Origin: Bog-473 sp963704355
GTDB taxonomy: Bacteria; Actinomycetota; Acidimicrobiia; Acidimicrobiales; RAAP-2
Direction: 5' to 3'
Assembly (NCBI GenBank): GCA_963704355.1
Contig: OY969891.1
Span: 2,666,001-2,730,000, forward strand
Length of the DNA stretch: 64,000 nt
The translations under genes and the position numbers were made by a program. The notes under the pieces are model-generated. The model made no database searches, was not told where the DNA came from, and was given only the letters and a program-made list of their open reading frames with translations. Below, in pieces: positions 33,631 to 42,482 of the stretch. Every line of letters starts with the position of its first letter. The first letter of the stretch is position 1.

Positions 33631-34814
33631 CAGCTCCCCGCTCCGTCCTTGAAGCGGGCGTTCAACTTGCTACTCAACTTCGGGAAGTGTTTGCGCACCT
33701 GTTCGTACCCCTCTGGGATCACGATGCGAACGCACTTGGCAGTCTCGCCCAGCAACCCCCGAGCGATCGGCCGCCAGGCCTGACGCCGCCACTTTTCGTA
33801 GGCGGCCGCCTCCGACGGTTCGAACGGCGACGGAAGCGTGCGCTCGCTGGTCTGTGACTCGCGCCCGTACGCCCGTCGGAGCTGGCGTGAGATCCGCCGT
33901 CCGCGCGTGTCGGTCCAGTACGGGTACGGCGTGGCCGGCGGGAGGCTCTGTTCGTAGGAAACGAGGATGTCGGCGTACTCCTTACACAGCTGGAGCACCG
34001 CGCTGTCGTCCTGCAGTTCGTTCTCGGTGGTGTGGCGGAAGCGCACCGACAGTTTCTCGGGCATGCTCGAATCGAACGCGTGGAAATGGAACAGCCGCAG
34101 CCGTTCCCCGGTCGATGCGACGAAGTAGCCGTCGGCGTCCTGGGCCAACGGTCGTTCGGACAGGTTGGCGACGCCGACGTTGTAGCCCGCGTGCCGGAAC
34201 GATCGGGCCTGGAACAACGTCGCCCCGATGTCCATCCATTTCTGGTCGACGAAGAGGCCGGCCAGGGGGTCGTAGAGGCACTCGGTCCGTAGATGCCCCC
34301 ACCACCAGTCGAGCAGGTCGAACGAGCGGCGGTCGAAACCCCCGAAGCCGAGATTGTTGACGCCGACGAGCAGCATGTGGCCATCGCTGATCTCGGCGTC
34401 AGGCGGTGGCGGCTGCAGAAAGTGCGGCGTCAGCAGGATGCCGCCGGCCGACGACGCGAGTTCCGTCGACAGCTCGTCCATGGGTGAGACCACGAAGGTG
34501 TCGGGGTCCAGGTAGAAGACCTCGTCGGCGTCCTGGAGCAGTTGCTTGAACAGCAGGGGCTTGATCGCGGTGGCGAACTCGACGAGGTCGTAGGACATGA
34601 CGAGTTCCATCACCGTACGAGGAGGCAAGCCGAGAGATGCCGTGCTGAGGCAGTCGACGCCGTCCAGCCGTGGCAGCCCTTCGTCGTCGGCGTGGTCGAT
34701 GAAGAGGATCTTCAGCTGGGCGCCGTCCTCGTGACGCCGCAGGCTCTCCGCGAGCGCGAGCGCCTTGGGCAGGTAGTTCGTCGAGAGGACTGTGCAGAAG
34801 GTGCGCGTGGTCAC
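33624..34814 (-). CDS. Glycosyltransferase-like protein (GT8-like, nucleotide-diphospho-sugar fold)
   Basis: 396 residues. The N-terminal Rossmann-like part opens with FCTVLSTNYLPKALALAESL and carries the metal-binding DxD motif in EVFYLDPDTFV near 100. NNLGFGGFDRRS and DQKWMDIGATLF follow, as in GT8-like transferases. The last ~110 residues are helical and basic, of unknown role. Probably transfers a sugar during synthesis of the nearby surface glycan. It is convergent with the sulfotransferase. Start ATG at 34814; no strong RBS. Confidence 0.65.
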   Translation of the reverse strand: MTTRTFCTVLSTNYLPKALALAESLRRHEDGAQLKILFIDHADDEGLPRLDGVDCLSTASLGLPPRTVMELVMSYDLVEFATAIKPLLFKQLLQDADEVFYLDPDTFVVSPMDELSTELASSAGGILLTPHFLQPPPPDAEISDGHMLLVGVNNLGFGGFDRRSFDLLDWWWGHLRTECLYDPLAGLFVDQKWMDIGATLFQARSFRHAGYNVGVANLSERPLAQDADGYFVASTGERLRLFHFHAFDSSMPEKLSVRFRHTTENELQDDSAVLQLCKEYADILVSYEQSLPPATPYPYWTDTRGRRISRQLRRAYGRESQTSERTLPSPFEPSEAAAYEKWRRQAWRPIARGLLGETAKCVRIVIPEGYEQVRKHFPKLSSKLNARFKDGAGSWG

Positions 34815-34986
34815 GGCGTTTGCCCGAGCGGGGGGTAATGCATACCGCTGCCCGCCCAGAAGACCGAGAATATCAGACCCGCTTCGGGCCCCAGTTGCCT
34901 CGACGCGCCCTCAGGAGTGCAGGCCGCCGGCCCAAGATTGGCCGTGTCCGGGCGCGTCCGGGCGCGGCTGGGCTAAAAGATGGGCC

Positions 34987-36567
34987 GTGAGCCGCCAACC
35001 CTCCACGACCCTTCTTCGTCCTGGCACCTACGCCGCCACCCATCCGGAACGCCCGGCCGTCATCACCTCCAACGGGCACCTGGTGACCTTCGCCGAGCTG
35101 GAGGAGCGCTCGTGCCGGCTGGCGCAGGCCTTGTTCGCCCACGGCCTGCGCGAGGGCGACCATGTCGCGGTGCTCATGCTCAACGACCACCGAACGCACG
35201 AGGTGGCCTTCGGCCTCCAGCGGTCCGGCCTCTACTACACCATGGTCAACACGCACCTGACCGCCGAGGAGGCGGCCTACATCATCGAAGACTGCGGCGC
35301 CCACACGCTGATCACCTCTCGCGCGTTGAGTCCGTTGGCCAGCGAGATGGTGGCCCTCACGCCCGACATCGATCTGCGGCTCGTCGTCGGCGACGGCGCC
35401 GACCTCCCCGAGGGCCACGCCTCCTACGACGACTTCGTCTCTCCGTTCCCCGGCGAACCCCTGGACCATGAGGTCGAGGGGTTCCCGATGCTGTATTCGT
35501 CGGGCACCACCGGCCACCCCAAGGGCGTGCGGCGCCCGCTCTCCGGTGAACCGTTTGGGACATCTGCCACGCTCGTGCCGATGCTCGAGCGCATCATGGG
35601 TTTTGGCGAGGGCGACGTGTACCTGAGCCCCGCCCCGCTGTATCACTCCGCCCCGCTCGTGTGGTCCCAGACCGTGTTGCGAATGGGCGGGAGCGTCGTC
35701 GTGATGGACCGCTTCGAACCCACGCGCTGCCTCGAGCTTATTGAGGAGCACAAGGTGACTCACGCCCAGTTCGTGCCCACCATGTTCGTCCGCATGCTCA
35801 AGCTCCCCGACGAGGTGCGCTCGGCGCACGACCTCTCCTCGTTGCGCTCCGTGGTCCATGCCGCGGCGCCGTGCGCGCCGGAGGTGAAGCGCCGGATGAT
35901 CGAGTGGTGGGGACCGATCATCCACGAGTACTACTCGGGCACCGAGGGGATGGGCATGACGTGGATCGCCTCGGAGGAGGCGCTCACCCATCCCGGCTCC
36001 GTCGGCCGGGCCATCTGGGGCGAGGCCCATGTCTGTGGCGACGACGGCCAGGAGGTCCCGGCCGGTGAGGACGGCGTCGTCTACTTCGGCGGGCGGGGGG
36101 GCGTCACGTTCGAGTACAACCATGACCCCGAAAAGACCCGCCAGTCCTTCAACGACAAGGGCTGGGCCACGCTCTGGGACGTCGGGCATCTGGACGCCGA
36201 GGGCTACCTCTACCTGACCGATCGCAAGCAGTTCATGATCGTGTCGGGCGGGGTCAACATCTACCCCCAGGAGATTGAGGCCGTCCTCGTCCTGCACCCC
36301 GCCGTGGCCGACGTCGCCGTCTTCGGCGTCCCCGAGCCCGAGATGGGCGAAGAGGTGAAAGCGGTTGTGCAGCCGGCCCCAGGCGTGGCCGCCGGCCCCG
36401 AGCTGGAAACCGAGATCATCGCCTTCTGCCGCGAGCACCTGTCGCACTACAAGTGCCCGCGTTCGGTCGACTTCACCGACGAGCTGCCGCGCGGCGAGAA
36501 CGGCAAGCTCTACAAGAAGCCCCTGCGCGACGCCTACTGGGCCAACTCGGCGCCGAGCACAACCTGA
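34987..36567 (+). CDS. Acyl-CoA synthetase (FadD-like)
   Basis: 526 residues of the ANL superfamily. Phosphate loop YSSGTTGHPKGVRR near 165, EYYSGTEGMGMTW near 315, WDVGHLDAEGYLYLTDRKQF near 400 and the C-terminal catalytic Lys in RGENGKLYKKPLRD. It makes acyl-CoA from a fatty or aromatic acid, ATP and CoA. GTG 34987 (VSRQPSTTLL) is preferred; the frame is open for another 65 codons upstream without support. Its 3' end overlaps the convergent MFS gene by 34 bases. Confidence 0.88.
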   Translation: MSRQPSTTLLRPGTYAATHPERPAVITSNGHLVTFAELEERSCRLAQALFAHGLREGDHVAVLMLNDHRTHEVAFGLQRSGLYYTMVNTHLTAEEAAYIIEDCGAHTLITSRALSPLASEMVALTPDIDLRLVVGDGADLPEGHASYDDFVSPFPGEPLDHEVEGFPMLYSSGTTGHPKGVRRPLSGEPFGTSATLVPMLERIMGFGEGDVYLSPAPLYHSAPLVWSQTVLRMGGSVVVMDRFEPTRCLELIEEHKVTHAQFVPTMFVRMLKLPDEVRSAHDLSSLRSVVHAAAPCAPEVKRRMIEWWGPIIHEYYSGTEGMGMTWIASEEALTHPGSVGRAIWGEAHVCGDDGQEVPAGEDGVVYFGGRGGVTFEYNHDPEKTRQSFNDKGWATLWDVGHLDAEGYLYLTDRKQFMIVSGGVNIYPQEIEAVLVLHPAVADVAVFGVPEPEMGEEVKAVVQPAPGVAAGPELETEIIAFCREHLSHYKCPRSVDFTDELPRGENGKLYKKPLRDAYWANSAPSTT

Positions 36568-37889
36568 ACCTCAGGGGGCGGCCGCACGTCGGCGTACCAG
36601 GCGAGCACCAGCGCCACGGCGGCGCCGAACAGCAGCACGGTGGTGATCCCGAACACGTCCACCACCGGGCCGATCAGCAGGTTGCCGATGCCGACGGTGC
36701 CGCCGAAGCCCATCATCCAGAGCGCCATGACTCTTCCTCGCACGTTCTCCGCGAGGCGCGCCTGCAGCGTCGTGTTCAGCGCAGTGATGAACGCGAAGTA
36801 GAAGGCACCGGTCACGGCGACCGTGACGTACGCGGGTTCGGGCGAGCGCTCCAGCGCGAAGGCGCACAGCGCCAGTGCGTACCCGACGAGGCAGACCCGG
36901 ACCAGCAGCGGTTTGGACGTGCGGACGAAGACGGTCCCGATGGAGATGGCGCCGGCGAGCGCGCCCGTGCCGAAGCAGGCGTACAGGATCCCGTAGTCGG
37001 GCGAGTTCGACAGGTTGATGCCGAGGTTGTGCGCGGCCACCACCGGCATCTGCCCGATGAAGGCGAGCGCCAGCAGCGAGAACAGGAACACCGTGATCAG
37101 GCAGCGGCCGACGACCCGGTCCTCGCGGGCCACCGTGATCCCCGCCGTCAGCTGCTGCCAGCGGCTGGCCTGGGCATAGCCGGGCGGCTGAGGGACCGCC
37201 GGGAGCGTCACCAGCAGCAACGCCCCCACCACGAACAGATAGGTCGCCGCGTTGGCGGTGAAGACCCAGGCCGGCCCGATGAGCGAATAGAGGACGCCGC
37301 CAATGATGGGGCCGATGACGCGAGACGCGTTCATCTGGGCCGAGTTGAGCGAGATGGCGCCCGGCAGGTCCGTCTTCCCGACCAGGCCCGGGAGGACGGC
37401 CGAATAGGTCGGCCCGAACATCGCGCTGCCGCAGCCGACGAGGAAGACCATGACCACGAGCAGGACGTGGGAGGGGTGAGGGGAGAGGACCACCAGCGCC
37501 ACGCCCAGGGAGAAGACCAGCTGCTCTATGGACAGCACGATCAAGAAGCGCTTGCGGTCCACCTTGTCGGCCAGGAAGCCGCCGACCATGGGCAGGAGCA
37601 GCGTCGGCCCGAGCTGGGCGAAGATGACGATGCCGACGAACGTGCTCGAGTGGGTCAGGTCGTAGGCGTAGGCGCCGAGGACGACGTTCTGCATCCAGGT
37701 GCCAATGTTCGAGGCGAAGGCGCCCAGGAAGACGATGCGGAAGGTCCGGTGGGACAGGGCGGCCCGGGCGGTGCCACTCCGGGGCGCCAGCGGGCTGTCC
37801 CCGTCGACGACGGCGTCCTCTATCTCCTCGAGAGAGATGTCGCCGTCGCGTTGGGGCCCTCGGGTTGGCTCGGGGGGCACGGCGCCCAT
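36534..37889 (-). CDS. MFS transporter, DHA3/EntS-like
   Basis: 451 residues with about 11-12 membrane helices after a ~45-residue acidic cytoplasmic lead. RIVFLGAFASNIGTWMQNVVLGAYAYDL and ADKVDRKRFLIV (loop 2-3 motif) are typical of the DHA3 group that includes siderophore and macrolide exporters. Substrate unknown. ATG 37889 overlaps a TACCAT that could be a -10 for a leaderless start at the GTG three codons in. Confidence 0.85.
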   Translation of the reverse strand: MGAVPPEPTRGPQRDGDISLEEIEDAVVDGDSPLAPRSGTARAALSHRTFRIVFLGAFASNIGTWMQNVVLGAYAYDLTHSSTFVGIVIFAQLGPTLLLPMVGGFLADKVDRKRFLIVLSIEQLVFSLGVALVVLSPHPSHVLLVVMVFLVGCGSAMFGPTYSAVLPGLVGKTDLPGAISLNSAQMNASRVIGPIIGGVLYSLIGPAWVFTANAATYLFVVGALLLVTLPAVPQPPGYAQASRWQQLTAGITVAREDRVVGRCLITVFLFSLLALAFIGQMPVVAAHNLGINLSNSPDYGILYACFGTGALAGAISIGTVFVRTSKPLLVRVCLVGYALALCAFALERSPEPAYVTVAVTGAFYFAFITALNTTLQARLAENVRGRVMALWMMGFGGTVGIGNLLIGPVVDVFGITTVLLFGAAVALVLAWYADVRPPPEVQVVLGAELAQ

Positions 37890-37965
37890 GGTACGGGAGC
37901 CGTCCTGGGGCTTACCTCCGGGCGGGCGTGGGGCTCGCTCCGGCTGTGGCGGTCAGACCGCCTGG

Positions 37966-40077
37966 TCAGGGCCCGTTGGGCGAGCAGACGTCTCCGCAGG
38001 CGACCGGGAACGCCGAGACCGGGGCGAGCGGCACCGTGAGGCTCGACGATGCCGCCGAGTTGCGCTCGACCTGGTAGATGCCGCCCGCCAGCTTGGGCAA
38101 TTGCGCCGCCGAGGGGATCAGGTGGGGCGTGTCACCCGTGGTGACGGTGACACGGAGCCGCCACCCGGCCGGCACTTCCGTCATGGTCGGGAACACCCCG
38201 ATGTCCTGTCGCGTCACCTTCCCCGGCACGACCGGCTGGACGGACGCCTGCGTCAAGGGATGGACCGGCAACAGCACCGAGCCGTCCGGCGCCGTCCAGG
38301 TCTGCGTCGGGTCCAACGACCGCAACGACCCCAACAGGGCACCCGAGGACATCGGAAAGCTGATCCCGGTCGGAGAGACCGCCTCGACCGTCGCTGCCAG
38401 CTCCGTGTCGGACGACGTCGACGTCGTGTACAAGGTGGCGTCGATGGGCCCTGCCACCACCTCAGGGGTCGAGAACGGCGCCGTCGTATAGGTCAACGAG
38501 CCCGGCCCCGCACCCAACGACACGTCGTTGAGGTCGCACGGGTCGTTCGTGTCCAAGCTCTGGAACCCGAGAGCGAGCAGCCCGGCGCCCCACTGGTCCG
38601 TCTGGATGTCGCACGGGCTCGAGACACCAGTCCACAGCACCCGGTCCGAACCCGTTGCATCTTCGGGCGCGGACAGCGACAACGTCCCGTCGTTTTGCGA
38701 CACGCCGTCGCTCCCGCTGCGTCCCGGACCGAAGTAGTACGAGGTCGCCGTCGCGGCCGGCAGTGGCCAATGCGCCGCGTCCACCCACGTCCCCGGGGCC
38801 GGCGTGTTCCGGATGTCGAGGTGCAACGGCGTCGTCGTGGTCGACAACGGAGTCAGCTCGCCGAGCATCCAGGTGTCGAACCACTCGAGCTCGAGGGCGG
38901 AGACATTCACCCCGGTACCCGTCGTCACGTGCTGCCACGGGCCCATCAGGAGCTGGTACCGCGGCGTCACCGTCTGACCGGCGGTCATCGCTGCGTCCTG
39001 CGGGCGCCCGTCGGAGAGGTTCTGCAGCTCGACGTAGTTCAGGGGCTCGCCCGCCTCGAAGAGGTCGTTCCAGCCGCCGACCAGGAACGCAGGGATGTGG
39101 TCGGCCACCACCGACGGCAGGTCGTGGGCCGGGCTGCGCGCCGCCCAGTACGCGTCGTCGAACGCGCCGGGACCCTGCCCCGTCTCGATCGCCAGCGCCG
39201 TCTTCAAGAACGACACCAGCACGGGGCTGTGCGCCGCCACGGTCGGAGCGAGGCCCGTCAGCAGGAGCGCAAGCTCGGACGTGTTGCCGCTCGTCGCCGC
39301 CGCCACGAGCGGCTGCAGGGCGGGGTTCGTCAGGTTCAGCCCCGACAGCAGAGCGAGATACGTCGCATCGAACTCCGCATCCGGGATCCCGCCCTGCGTC
39401 ACGGTGTCGGCGTACAGGTCGTTGCCCGCGATGACCGGGAACATCGCCTTGATCGGCGAGTGCGCGCCGGCCGCCTCGACCGTCTGGAACTGGTTGATGC
39501 CCATGTACGACTCGCCGAACAGCCCGACCTCGCCGTTGCTCTTCGGCAGATGTGCCGCCCAGCGGGCCAGCGTGACGCCGTCGGTCGACTGCACCGGGTC
39601 GAACAGGTCGAAGGTGCCGCCCGAGTCGCCCGTCCCGCGCACGTCGGCGATCACCACGATGTAGCCGCGGTCGACGAGATAGTTCACGTCCGTGTTCGCG
39701 ATCGCGCTTGCGTACACGATGAACGCCTTGCCGTAGGGCGTCTGCTGCAACAGCACGGGAAACAACCCGCTCGCCGCCGTCTTGGTGCCGGCGACGGTCG
39801 GGAAATAGACGTCGGCGCGCAGGATCGTGCCGTCGCTCATGGTGACGGGCTGGTCGAGTATCGAGCCCGTGCCGTACGTCGCAGGTTGGGGCGCCCAGTT
39901 CGCAGCCTCCGACACGAGGCGGTCCGCCGCCGGTGTGGCAGCCGCCAACTCCTGCGACGGCCGCCGCGCGGCGGACGGACCGTGTTGGCCCGGAACCAAG
40001 GGCCCGACGACGAACGCCGACAAGGTGACGCCGAGCGCGACGGCGCCCATGGCGAGGCGCCACGAGATGGTGCCCAT
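37966..40077 (-). CDS. Secreted CocE/NonD-type alpha/beta hydrolase
   Basis: 703 residues. N-terminal signal or anchor MGTISWRLAMGAVALGVTLS. The alpha/beta-hydrolase core has TPYGKAF, DVRGTGDSGG and the nucleophile elbow GLFGESYMG with Ser190. The catalytic His is probably in PWQHVTTG. A beta-rich C-terminal domain (from about 450) is the jelly-roll of the X-Pro dipeptidyl-peptidase/cocaine-esterase family. Substrate may be an ester or acyl amide; it acts outside the cytoplasm. ATG 40077 is chosen because it begins the signal peptide, although no RBS is clear. It is divergent from the cobalamin riboswitch operon. Confidence 0.85.
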   Translation of the reverse strand: MGTISWRLAMGAVALGVTLSAFVVGPLVPGQHGPSAARRPSQELAAATPAADRLVSEAANWAPQPATYGTGSILDQPVTMSDGTILRADVYFPTVAGTKTAASGLFPVLLQQTPYGKAFIVYASAIANTDVNYLVDRGYIVVIADVRGTGDSGGTFDLFDPVQSTDGVTLARWAAHLPKSNGEVGLFGESYMGINQFQTVEAAGAHSPIKAMFPVIAGNDLYADTVTQGGIPDAEFDATYLALLSGLNLTNPALQPLVAAATSGNTSELALLLTGLAPTVAAHSPVLVSFLKTALAIETGQGPGAFDDAYWAARSPAHDLPSVVADHIPAFLVGGWNDLFEAGEPLNYVELQNLSDGRPQDAAMTAGQTVTPRYQLLMGPWQHVTTGTGVNVSALELEWFDTWMLGELTPLSTTTTPLHLDIRNTPAPGTWVDAAHWPLPAATATSYYFGPGRSGSDGVSQNDGTLSLSAPEDATGSDRVLWTGVSSPCDIQTDQWGAGLLALGFQSLDTNDPCDLNDVSLGAGPGSLTYTTAPFSTPEVVAGPIDATLYTTSTSSDTELAATVEAVSPTGISFPMSSGALLGSLRSLDPTQTWTAPDGSVLLPVHPLTQASVQPVVPGKVTRQDIGVFPTMTEVPAGWRLRVTVTTGDTPHLIPSAAQLPKLAGGIYQVERNSAASSSLTVPLAPVSAFPVACGDVCSPNGP

Positions 40078-40214
40078 GAATTGATGAGTTCGGTGTTTGT
40101 GGTGCTTCGCCGGCACAGACAACCCCCCGGCCCTCCTCGTCCGCCTGCGGACAACCTCCACCTGGGGAACGACCACTGGGCGCCTGACCTGCGGTCGCAT
40201 GTGCGCTACGGTGC

Positions 40215-40345
40215 GGGTGCCCTGGCTCCAGGCCCGGGTGGCACAGGTTCAGCGAAGTCCGGTCGGATTCCGGCGCTGTCCCGCAATGGTGAGGTCCCCG
40301 CACGTGGGGGCAAGCCCAGACGCCTGACCTGTGTCAACGCAACCA
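40215..40345 (+). promoter_or_regulatory. Cobalamin (B12) riboswitch
   Basis: The conserved core is present: TTCCGGCGCTGTCCCGCAAT (B12 box region) at about 40268-40287, preceded by AGTCCGGTCGGA and followed by a GC arm (GGTCCCCGCACGTGGGGGC) and the closing CAGACGCCTGACCTG. It lies upstream of ten cobalamin genes. In this class adenosyl- or methylcobalamin binding lowers expression downstream. Confidence 0.9.
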
Positions 40346-40403
40346 GTCCTCGGAGGAAGGGCGGTTCGTTCGATGCCCCATCGGGTGTCGGAGCGGGCGC
40401 ACT

Positions 40404-40431
40404 TCGTCCTCCGTACACCGATGGAGGATGA
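40404..40431 (+). promoter_or_regulatory. Shine-Dalgarno sequestering hairpin of the riboswitch
   Basis: TCGTCCTCC (40404-40412) pairs over nine positions (one G-U) with GGAGGATGA (40423-40431), hiding the RBS of the btuF-like ATG at 40435. GGAGGA at 40352-40357 could pair with the same TCCTCC and free the RBS. This suggests translational control. Confidence 0.65.
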
Positions 40432-40434
40432 TCG

Positions 40435-41376
40435 ATGTTCACCAAGATCCGGCGGCTCGCCGTGGCGGCCGGGGCGCTTTCCGCCATACTGGCGCTCATT
40501 GCAATGGGCGGTGCAGACACCGCGACGGCGGCGACGGCGACGGCGACGTTCCCCGTGACCGTCCACGCCGCCGACGGCAACGTGAAGATCACGTCCCGCC
40601 CGACGGCGATCGTCTCGCTGTCGCCGACGGCGACCGAGATGCTCTATGTCATCGGCGCCGGCAGCCAGGTCAAGGCGGTCGACGAGTACTCGGACTACCC
40701 GCCGGGCACGCCGCGCACCCAGCTCGACGGCAACAACCCCAACGTCGAGGCCATCGTCCAGTACAAGCCGGACCTCGTCGTGATGTCGGACGAGGCTCCG
40801 AGCGTCGACAAGCAGATCGAGACGTTGGGCATCCCGGTCCTCAGTGACCCGGCCGCCGCGAACCTGTCACAGGAGTACGCGCAGTTCGACGAGCTCGGCC
40901 AGGCGACCGGACACGCCGCGCAGGCGAAGGCTGAGGTCTCGAAGATCAAGGGCCAGATCGCCCGCATCGTGGCCTCCGTGCACAAGCCCGCCCATTCCGA
41001 GACGTATTACTACGAGCTGGATCAGACGTACTACTCGGAGACATCGAGCACGTTCATCGGCCAGGTGCTCGGGCTGCTCGGCCTGCACAGCATCGCGGAC
41101 GCCGCCAAGGGCGCCGCCGCCAGCGGCGGCTACCCGCAGCTGAACGGTGAGTTCATCCTCAAGGCCAATCCGAACTACATCTTCCTGGCCGACACCCTCT
41201 GTTGCGCGCAGTCGCGCGCCACCGTGTCGGCGCGGCCCGGGTGGTCGAACCTGTCTGCGGTGAAGAACGGCCGCATACTCGGCCTGAACGACGACATCGC
41301 CTCGCGGTGGGGACCGCGCGTCGTGACCCTGCTGTCGCAGGTCGCCGCCGAGATGAAGACGCACCCGGTGTCATGA
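40435..41376 (+). CDS. btuF: Corrinoid ABC transporter substrate-binding protein
   Basis: 313 residues with a signal peptide (FTKIRRLAVAAGALSAILAL to about 33; no lipobox Cys) and the periplasmic-binding fold of the BtuF/FhuD class: IVSLSPTATEMLYVIGAG, then YKPDLVVMS, and a C-terminal lobe ending GRILGLNDDIASRWGPRV. It would capture corrinoids outside the membrane. First gene after the riboswitch. GGAGGATGATCG gives a strong RBS. Its TGA overlaps the permease ATG. Binding of a siderophore instead is possible by fold alone, but context argues for B12. Confidence 0.88.
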   Translation: MFTKIRRLAVAAGALSAILALIAMGGADTATAATATATFPVTVHAADGNVKITSRPTAIVSLSPTATEMLYVIGAGSQVKAVDEYSDYPPGTPRTQLDGNNPNVEAIVQYKPDLVVMSDEAPSVDKQIETLGIPVLSDPAAANLSQEYAQFDELGQATGHAAQAKAEVSKIKGQIARIVASVHKPAHSETYYYELDQTYYSETSSTFIGQVLGLLGLHSIADAAKGAAASGGYPQLNGEFILKANPNYIFLADTLCCAQSRATVSARPGWSNLSAVKNGRILGLNDDIASRWGPRVVTLLSQVAAEMKTHPVS

Positions 41377-42482
41377 CCCTGACCGCTCCCGCCCGGCCGT
41401 CCGCCAAGACGGGTCCGGCGCGCGGGCCGGGAGCCCGCCACACCTGGGTCCCGATGGTCGTCGCGACCATCCTCCTCGTCGTCATCTCCATGGTGGCGCT
41501 CTGTACCGGACCGGTGGCGGTCCCGCCGTCGCAGGTGGTCGGGACGCTGCTCGCGCACGTGCCGCTGCTGCACTTCCACACGAGCACCCCGTCGCTCGAC
41601 CAGGCCATCGTGTGGCAGCTGCGCGCGCCGCGGGTCGTGCTCGCCGGGCTCGTCGGCGCCATGCTGGCGAGCGGCGGGGCGGCGTACCAGGGGCTGTTCC
41701 GCAACCCGCTCGCCGACCCCTACCTGCTGGGCGTGGCGGCCGGCGCCGGGCTCGGGGCGACGATCGAGATCGTCTACGGGGGAGACTCGTCGACGTTCCT
41801 GCCCGTCTTCGCCTTTCTCGGGGCCTCGCTCGCCGTCGCCGCGACGTACGTGATCGGCGTGGCCGGGGGGCGGCGTGCCTGGGGCCGTTCCATCGTGCTG
41901 GCGGGGGTGGCCGTCGCCGCGCTCCTGACCGCGATCCAGACGTACCTCCAGCAGCGTGACGCCCAGCAGATCCGCCAGATCTACGACTGGATCCTGGGGA
42001 GCTTTGCCGTGGCATCGTGGTCGAACGTGACCCTGATCCTCCCCTACGTCATTTTGTCGGCGGCCGTGCTGCTGGCGCACCGGCGCATGCTCGACGTGCT
42101 GCGGGTGGGCGAGGAGGAGGCAGGGACGCTGGGCATCCACCCGGGCCGGACGCGTCTGATCGTCGTGGCGGCGGCGACGCTGGGGACGGCCGCTGCCGTG
42201 GCAGTGAGCGGGTTGATCGGGTTCGTGGGGATCATCGTGGCGCACACGGTGCGCTTGACGACGGGAGCGAGTTACCGGGTGATCGTCCCGGTGTCCATGA
42301 TCGGCGGCGCGGCCTTCCTGGTCGGCGCCGACCTGATCGCCCGGACGGTGCTGTCGCCGACAGAGGTGCCGATCGGGGTGGTGACCGCCTGCATCGGGGC
42401 GCCGTTCTTCCTCGTGGTCTTGGTGTCTCGACGGGCCGGACAGAGTGTCCGTGTCGGTGACGGCTTGGGCGGGGGCGAGTGA
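41373..42482 (+). CDS. btuC: Corrinoid ABC transporter permease
   Basis: 369 residues with about nine to ten hydrophobic helices of the FecCD/BtuC family. Typical segments are QLRAPRVVLAGLVGAMLASGG, YQGLFRNPLADPYLLGVAAGAGLG and ISGLIGFVGIIVAHTVRL-like ending (here VSGLIGFVGIIVAHTVRL) near the coupling region. It forms the channel of the importer with the ATPase that follows (one-base overlap). ATG 41373 overlaps the previous stop (ATGA). Confidence 0.9.
   Translation: MTLTAPARPSAKTGPARGPGARHTWVPMVVATILLVVISMVALCTGPVAVPPSQVVGTLLAHVPLLHFHTSTPSLDQAIVWQLRAPRVVLAGLVGAMLASGGAAYQGLFRNPLADPYLLGVAAGAGLGATIEIVYGGDSSTFLPVFAFLGASLAVAATYVIGVAGGRRAWGRSIVLAGVAVAALLTAIQTYLQQRDAQQIRQIYDWILGSFAVASWSNVTLILPYVILSAAVLLAHRRMLDVLRVGEEEAGTLGIHPGRTRLIVVAAATLGTAAAVAVSGLIGFVGIIVAHTVRLTTGASYRVIVPVSMIGGAAFLVGADLIARTVLSPTEVPIGVVTACIGAPFFLVVLVSRRAGQSVRVGDGLGGGE

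Noticed and set aside
40331..40558. Arg-rich ORF overlapping the btuF start
   Set aside because: Out of frame with btuF and composed of Arg/Pro runs; its upstream ATG at 40373 is mentioned only as a possible leader start.
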